From Demequina soli (GTDB lineage Bacteria; Actinomycetota; Actinomycetes; Actinomycetales; Demequinaceae): 64,000 nt of DNA. Under the pieces are notes generated by a model, which was not told the origin of the DNA, ran no database searches, and was given only the letters and a program-made list of their open reading frames with translations. Below are positions 59,879 through 64,000 of the stretch, piece after piece. Position numbers and translations under genes: made by a program. The stretch lies in assembly GCF_000971195.1 (NCBI RefSeq), contig NZ_BBLZ01000002.1, positions 248,001 to 312,000 of the forward strand, read 5' to 3'. How positions within the stretch are numbered: the first letter of the stretch is position 1; every line of letters begins with the position of its first letter.

Positions 59879-59983
59879 GCCCGCTCCCGCGTGCGCCAAC
59901 CGGCGTACCAGCGGACCCGGGCACCGCATCGTCCCTGGTCACGTACCCTGCGCGGCGATCCATACGGCGGTTGGTGCGAGGAG
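59879..59983. repeat. 105-bp direct repeat, copy 1
   Basis: Identical to 60061-60165 except at 3 positions; offset 182 bases. It contains one copy of CGCATCGTCC (59925-59934). No ORF of merit is seen. The 105 bases between xfp and this copy, and the spacer 59984-60060, hold nothing I recognise. Confidence 0.9.
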
Positions 59984-60060
59984 TCGCCCTGTGAGGTGCC
60001 CAGGGCCCGGAATCGGAACGGGCACCGAGCACCTCGCGGCGCGTCGAGCACGGGTCGCCA

Positions 60061-60165
60061 GCCCGCTCCCGCGTGCGCCAACCGGCGTACCAGCGGACCT
60101 GGGCACCGCATCGTCCCTGGTCACGTGCCCTGCGCGGCGATCCATACGGCGGTTGGTGCGGGGAG
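60061..60165. repeat. 105-bp direct repeat, copy 2
   Basis: Second copy, with differences at 60100, 60127 and 60161 relative to copy 1. It contains CGCATCGTCC at 60107-60116. It ends 15 bases before the ackA terminator. Confidence 0.9.
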
Positions 60166-60180
60166 GGCGGGCGGGAAGCA

Positions 60181-60216
60181 CGAGGGCCGGCCCCCCAAGC
60201 GGGGAGCCGGCCCTCG
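60181..60216 (-). terminator. ackA terminator
   Basis: CGAGGGCCGGC (60181-60191) pairs with GCCGGCCCTCG (60206-60216), with an inner CCCC/GGGG stem and AAGC loop. It lies 17 bases past the ackA stop. Confidence 0.85.
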
Positions 60217-60233
60217 GAAGACGGATCAGCCGG

Positions 60234-61370
60234 TCAGGAGACCGCCGCGATCGACTGCAGGGCGATCTCGCGCTCCTCGTTGGTGGGGATGACCCACACC
60301 TGGACGCGCGACGCATCGGTGGAGATGAGCGTCGGCTCGGTGCAGCGGCCCTCGTTGCGGACCGGGTCCACCTCGATGCCGAGCTCCTCGAGGCCCGCGA
60401 GCGACAGCTCCCGGATCGCGTCGGCGTTCTCGCCCACGCCCGCCGTGAACACGATCGCGTCGAGGCCGCCGAGCAGCGCCATGTAGCGCCCCACGTAGCC
60501 CTTGATGCGGCGCGTGTAGACCTCGAGCGCGACCTGCGCCTCGTGGCTGCCCTCGGCCGCGGCCTTGCGCACGTCGCGCATGTCGTTGGAGCCGGCGAGG
60601 CCCAGCAGGCCCGACTTCTTGTTGAGCAGCTCGTCGATCTCGTCGATCGACAGGCCCGCGGCGCGGTGGAGGTGGAAGATCACGGCGGGGTCGAGGTCGC
60701 CCGAGCGGGTGCCCATGACCAGGCCCTCGAGCGGGGTGAGCCCCATCGAGGTGTCGATCGCGATGCCGTCCTTGATCGCGTCGATCGACGCGCCGTTGCC
60801 CAGGTGTGCGGTGATGACGCGCAGGCCCTTGGCGTCGCGGCCCATCACGCGGGCGACCTCGCGCGACACGTAGCCGTGCGAGGTGCCGTGGAAGCCGTAG
60901 CGGCGGATGCCGTGCTCGCGGGCGATGTGCGGGTCGATCGCGTACGAGTACGCGGCCTCGGTCAGGGTCGCGTGGAACGCGGTGTCGAACACGGCGACGT
61001 GCGGCAGGTCGGGGAACGCGTGGCGCGCGGCCTCGATGCCCGAGACGTGGCCCGGGTTGTGCAGCGGCGCGAGGACCGCGAGCTTCGCGATGTGGTCGAC
61101 GACCTCGTCGGTGATGATGGTCGGCGCGGTGAACTCGGCGCCGCCCTGGACCACGCGGTGACCCACGACGGTGAGGCGCGACAGGTCCACGCCCGAGTCG
61201 GGCTGGGACAGGGTCTCGATGACGGCGCGCACGCCCTCGTTGTGGTCCGTCACGCGCTCGACCAGGCCCGACGCGAGGGGTGCGTCGGCGGTGGTGTCGA
61301 CCACCTGGTACTTGATCGAGCTGGAGCCGCAGTTGAGGACGAGGGCGATGCCGTTGTAGTTGACGCTCAC
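60234..61370 (-). CDS. ackA: Acetate kinase
   Basis: AckA converts acetyl phosphate and ADP to acetate and ATP. The 378-residue protein has the N-terminal LVLNCGSSSIKYQV, the catalytic FDTAFHATL and GFHGTSH blocks, and AHLGNGASI. It starts at a GTG overlapping the pta stop as GTGA, so the pair is translationally coupled. With xfp downstream, it yields ATP from phosphoketolase-derived acetyl phosphate. Confidence 0.96.
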   Translation of the reverse strand: MSVNYNGIALVLNCGSSSIKYQVVDTTADAPLASGLVERVTDHNEGVRAVIETLSQPDSGVDLSRLTVVGHRVVQGGAEFTAPTIITDEVVDHIAKLAVLAPLHNPGHVSGIEAARHAFPDLPHVAVFDTAFHATLTEAAYSYAIDPHIAREHGIRRYGFHGTSHGYVSREVARVMGRDAKGLRVITAHLGNGASIDAIKDGIAIDTSMGLTPLEGLVMGTRSGDLDPAVIFHLHRAAGLSIDEIDELLNKKSGLLGLAGSNDMRDVRKAAAEGSHEAQVALEVYTRRIKGYVGRYMALLGGLDAIVFTAGVGENADAIRELSLAGLEELGIEVDPVRNEGRCTEPTLISTDASRVQVWVIPTNEEREIALQSIAAVS

Positions 61371-63445
61371 GCGTTGCCTTCCGGGGAGTCGAGGTTCTGG
61401 GCCTGGATCGCGGTGATCGCGACCGTGTTGACGATGTCCTGCACGAGCGCGCCGCGCGACAGGTCGTTGACCGGCTTGCGCAGGCCCTGCAGGACCGGGC
61501 CGACGGCGACCGCGTTCGCGGAGCGCTGGACGGCCTTGTAGGTGTTGTTGCCGGTGTTGAGGTCGGGGAAGACCAGCACCGTGGCCCGGCCCGCGACGGG
61601 GGAGCCGGGTGCCTTCGACGCGGCGACGGACGGCTCGACGGCCGCGTCGTACTGCATCGGCCCGTCGACCAGGAGGTCGGGGCGGCGCTCCTTGACGATC
61701 GCGGTGGCCTCGCGCACCTTGTCGACGTCGGAGCCCGTGCCGGACTCGCCCGTCGAGTAGGACAGCATCGCCACGCGCGGCTCGACGCCGAACTGCGCGG
61801 CCGTGTCCGCCGAGGAGATCGCGATATCCGCGAGCTGCTCCGCGGTCGGGTCCGGGTTGACGGCGCAGTCGCCGTAGACCAGCACCTGGTCGGCGAGGCA
61901 CATGAAGAACACCGACGACACGACGGAGACGCCGGGCACGGTCTTGATGATCTGGAACGACGGCAGGATCGTGTGGGCCGTGGTGTGGGCGGCGCCCGAC
62001 ACCATGCCGTCCGCGAGCCCGAGCTCGACCATCATCGTGCCGAAGTAGCTGACGTCCTGGACGCGGTCGCGCGCCGCCTCGAGGGTCGCGCCCTTGTGCT
62101 TGCGCATCTCGTAGTAGTCGTGCGCGAAGCGCTCGACGTGCTCGGGGTCGGACGGGGAGATGATGGTCGCGGCCTCGAGGTCCAGGCCCAGCTCCGCGGC
62201 ACGGGCGCGGATCGCGCTCTCGTTGCCCAGGATGATCAGCTCGACGACGTCGCGGGTGAGCAGGGACGATGCGGCGCGCAGGATGCGGTCGTCGCCGCCC
62301 TCGGGGAGGACGATGCGCTGCTTGCGCGAGCGGGCGCGGTCGAGCAGGCCGTACTCGAACATGAGCGGCGTGATGACGTCCGTGCGGGCGACGTCGAGCA
62401 CGCCGCGCAGGCGGTCGGCGGCCACGAACTGGTCGAACATGGCCAGCGCGGTGTCGACCTTGAGCTGGCTCTCGCGTGACAGGCGGCCGCGCGTGGTGGA
62501 GCAGCGGCGCGCGGTCTCGAACGTGTCGAGCTCGGTGCGCACCACGGGCAGCGGCGAGCCGAGGCCCTCGACCAGGCGGCGGATGGACGAGCGGGGCTCG
62601 AGGCCGCCGGTGAGGATCACGCCCGACAGGGACGGGAAGCCCTCGGCGCCGTGCGCGGCCAGGAGGGCGAGCATCGTGTCCGAGCGGTCGCCGGGGACGA
62701 TCACGACGGAGCCATCCTCGAGGCGGTCGAGGAGGTTCGACGTGGTCATCGCGCCGACGATGATGCCGCGCGTCTCGCGCGCCAGGAGCGCCGGGTCGCC
62801 GGTGATGAGGGTGCCGTCGATCGCGTCGACGAGCTGGTTCATCGAGGGGGCGATGAGCAGCGGGTCCTCGGGCAGGACGCCCAGGCGCAGCTCCTCGGGC
62901 AGCAGCGCGGCGATCGCGTCGACGTCCTCGGGGGCGCAGCGGTTGACGAAGATGCCGGCGACGCTCGCGTGCGAGCCCGACAGCTCGAGGCGCGCCTGGT
63001 CGATGACCTGGGCGACCTCGCCGGGGGTGCGCTCGCTGCCGTGCACCACGAGCACGACGGGCGCGCCGAGGTTCGCGGCGATGCGCCCGTTGAACTCGAG
63101 CTCCGCGGCGGCGGACACGTCGGTGTAGTCGGTGCCGACGATGACGACGGCGTCGCACTGCCGCTCGACCTCGTGGAAGCGCGACACGATGGTGGACAGC
63201 GCCTTCTCGGGGTCGGCGTGGACGTCCTCGTAGGTGACGCCGATCGCCTCCTCGTAGGACAGGTCGATGCTGTCGTGTCCGAGCAGGAGCTCCAGGACGT
63301 AGTCGGATCCGTCGGCGACGCGGGCGACCGGGCGGAAGATCCCGACCCGTCCTACCTGCTTCGCGAGGAGATTGGTGATGCCGAGGGCGATGGTGGACTT
63401 GCCGGTGTCGCCTTCGGCAGATGCGATATAGATGCTTCGTGCCAC
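61367..63445 (-). CDS. pta: Phosphate acetyltransferase, long form
   Basis: Pta interconverts acetyl phosphate and acetyl-CoA. This is the 692-residue long form: an N-terminal P-loop domain (ASAEGDTGKST), a central DRTGG domain and the C-terminal catalytic PTA domain with LPEGGDDRILRAASSLL and YSTGESGTGSDVDKV. The N-terminal domains respond to metabolites in E. coli. Two motif copies (62264, 62308) lie inside. The gene starts at a GTG and is first of the pta-ackA pair. Confidence 0.96.
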   Translation of the reverse strand: MARSIYIASAEGDTGKSTIALGITNLLAKQVGRVGIFRPVARVADGSDYVLELLLGHDSIDLSYEEAIGVTYEDVHADPEKALSTIVSRFHEVERQCDAVVIVGTDYTDVSAAAELEFNGRIAANLGAPVVLVVHGSERTPGEVAQVIDQARLELSGSHASVAGIFVNRCAPEDVDAIAALLPEELRLGVLPEDPLLIAPSMNQLVDAIDGTLITGDPALLARETRGIIVGAMTTSNLLDRLEDGSVVIVPGDRSDTMLALLAAHGAEGFPSLSGVILTGGLEPRSSIRRLVEGLGSPLPVVRTELDTFETARRCSTTRGRLSRESQLKVDTALAMFDQFVAADRLRGVLDVARTDVITPLMFEYGLLDRARSRKQRIVLPEGGDDRILRAASSLLTRDVVELIILGNESAIRARAAELGLDLEAATIISPSDPEHVERFAHDYYEMRKHKGATLEAARDRVQDVSYFGTMMVELGLADGMVSGAAHTTAHTILPSFQIIKTVPGVSVVSSVFFMCLADQVLVYGDCAVNPDPTAEQLADIAISSADTAAQFGVEPRVAMLSYSTGESGTGSDVDKVREATAIVKERRPDLLVDGPMQYDAAVEPSVAASKAPGSPVAGRATVLVFPDLNTGNNTYKAVQRSANAVAVGPVLQGLRKPVNDLSRGALVQDIVNTVAITAIQAQNLDSPEGNA

Positions 63446-63552
63446 GGGCCTATGGTTTCACGATCTCGTAGGACCCACCTGGTCGAAGGTCCCGACCGGC
63501 TTGTGCGACAGTGCGGACGTCCCCCGGGTAGCAGGTTTCCAGCGACGATGCG

Positions 63553-63558
63553 TAGGCT
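63553..63558 (+). promoter_or_regulatory. Possible -10 element of the last gene
   Basis: TAGGCT lies 71 bases before the ATG at 63630. The leader contains a GGACGGGCCGTCC palindrome (63578-63590). Confidence 0.35.
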
Positions 63559-63629
63559 GGGCGAGCGGTGACGCTGAGGGACGGGCCGTCCCGCCCCTCG
63601 CGCGCCCGCACGCACCTGAGGGAGGGGCG

Positions 63630-64000
63630 ATGGCAGCGGACGGATCCGACGAGCGGCTCACGCGCGTCGCTGCGCTGCTGTCCGGATTCTTCGAGCGCAG
63701 CGCCGGCGGGCTGACCGGGCCGGAGGGCGCCGCCGCGGGCACCGTCCGCACCTTCGCGCTCGTGTCGATCGGCACCACCCTCGGGTTCACGGCGCGCTAC
63801 CTCGGCTACCCGGGCATCCTCGAGGGGCCGATGCCGTGGTTCAGCGCCGGCACGCTGCTCGCCTTCATCGCGGTGCTCGTCCTGGTGCGCGCGGGCCGCC
63901 AGCTCGCGGGCGCCGCCGTCTACCTCGCGGCGGCCACGATCGGCATGATCGACATGGCGTTCGTGCTCGGGTGGGGCTCGGGCCACCACCTGTACCTCAT
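63630..64000 (+). CDS. Membrane protein, N-terminal part
   Basis: The frame is open to the end of the window (123 residues seen). After a 40-residue polar start there are hydrophobic segments FALVSIGTTLGFTARYL, GTLLAFIAVLVLV and LAAATIGMIDMAFVLGW, the last followed by GSGHHLYL. The arrangement recalls membrane sensor domains in front of cyclases or kinases, but nothing catalytic is visible. GGGAGGGG precedes the ATG. It is divergent from pta. Confidence 0.75.
   Translation, partial: MAADGSDERLTRVAALLSGFFERSAGGLTGPEGAAAGTVRTFALVSIGTTLGFTARYLGYPGILEGPMPWFSAGTLLAFIAVLVLVRAGRQLAGAAVYLAAATIGMIDMAFVLGWGSGHHLYL

Overview
The window is high-GC DNA (roughly 70% G+C, strong G/C preference at third codon positions) from an actinomycete, most likely a member of Micrococcales. 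The evidence is the gene order: the str, S10, spc and alpha ribosomal clusters are contiguous, rpsD is missing from the alpha cluster, and coaA-glmS-acpS-alr-tsaE-tsaB-rimI, tsaD-groES, whiB and guaB-guaB3 follow as in Actinobacteria. A CIRCE element, a WhiB protein, a LysG/LysE pair and many leaderless promoters agree with this. Genus cannot be fixed from the sequence; Cellulomonadaceae or Demequinaceae relatives are an inference.

Layout. 1-3.7 kb: end of the str operon (rpsG, fusA, tuf), closed by a strong terminator. 3.8-13.7 kb: the S10 and spc ribosomal protein run (rpsJ to rplO), read as one block with many overlapping start/stop codons. 13.7-18.4 kb: secY-adk-map, then three small paralogous helical-repeat (LRV/HEAT-like) proteins of unknown function. 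18.5-25 kb: infA-rpmJ-rpsM-rpsK-rpoA-rplQ-truA, then rplM-rpsI-glmM from its own promoter. 25-39 kb: cell-wall precursor and tRNA t6A genes (glmS, acpS, alr, tsaE, tsaB, rimI, tsaD). Between rimI and tsaD lie a tRNA-Ala remnant, a four-copy inverted repeat cluster and a nitroreductase. A NagZ-like lipoprotein, lysG/lysE and small regulators follow. 39-46 kb: groES without groEL, whiB, guaB, a TauE permease, glutamate dehydrogenase, a DEDD exonuclease and guaB3. 46-57 kb: accessory and metabolic genes, including a lower-GC patch, a zinc alcohol dehydrogenase, an odd dehydrogenase/ACT pair, a fused copper-type membrane protein, an ABC-F ATPase and a secreted Ig-repeat protein. 57-63.4 kb: phosphoketolase (xfp), ackA and pta, which together convert sugar phosphates to acetyl phosphate, ATP/acetate and acetyl-CoA. 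The window ends inside a membrane protein gene.

The most striking signal is not a gene. The 10-mer CGCATCGTCC (reverse complement GGACGATGCG) occurs 37 times by my count, on both strands, in genes and between them, where well under one copy would be expected. It sits in fixed reading frames that encode the tripeptides DDA, ASS or RIV, is absent from the ribosomal protein genes, and forms two inverted pairs in intergenic DNA. This resembles the DNA uptake sequences of Neisseria and Haemophilus, but I know of no such motif described in Actinobacteria.
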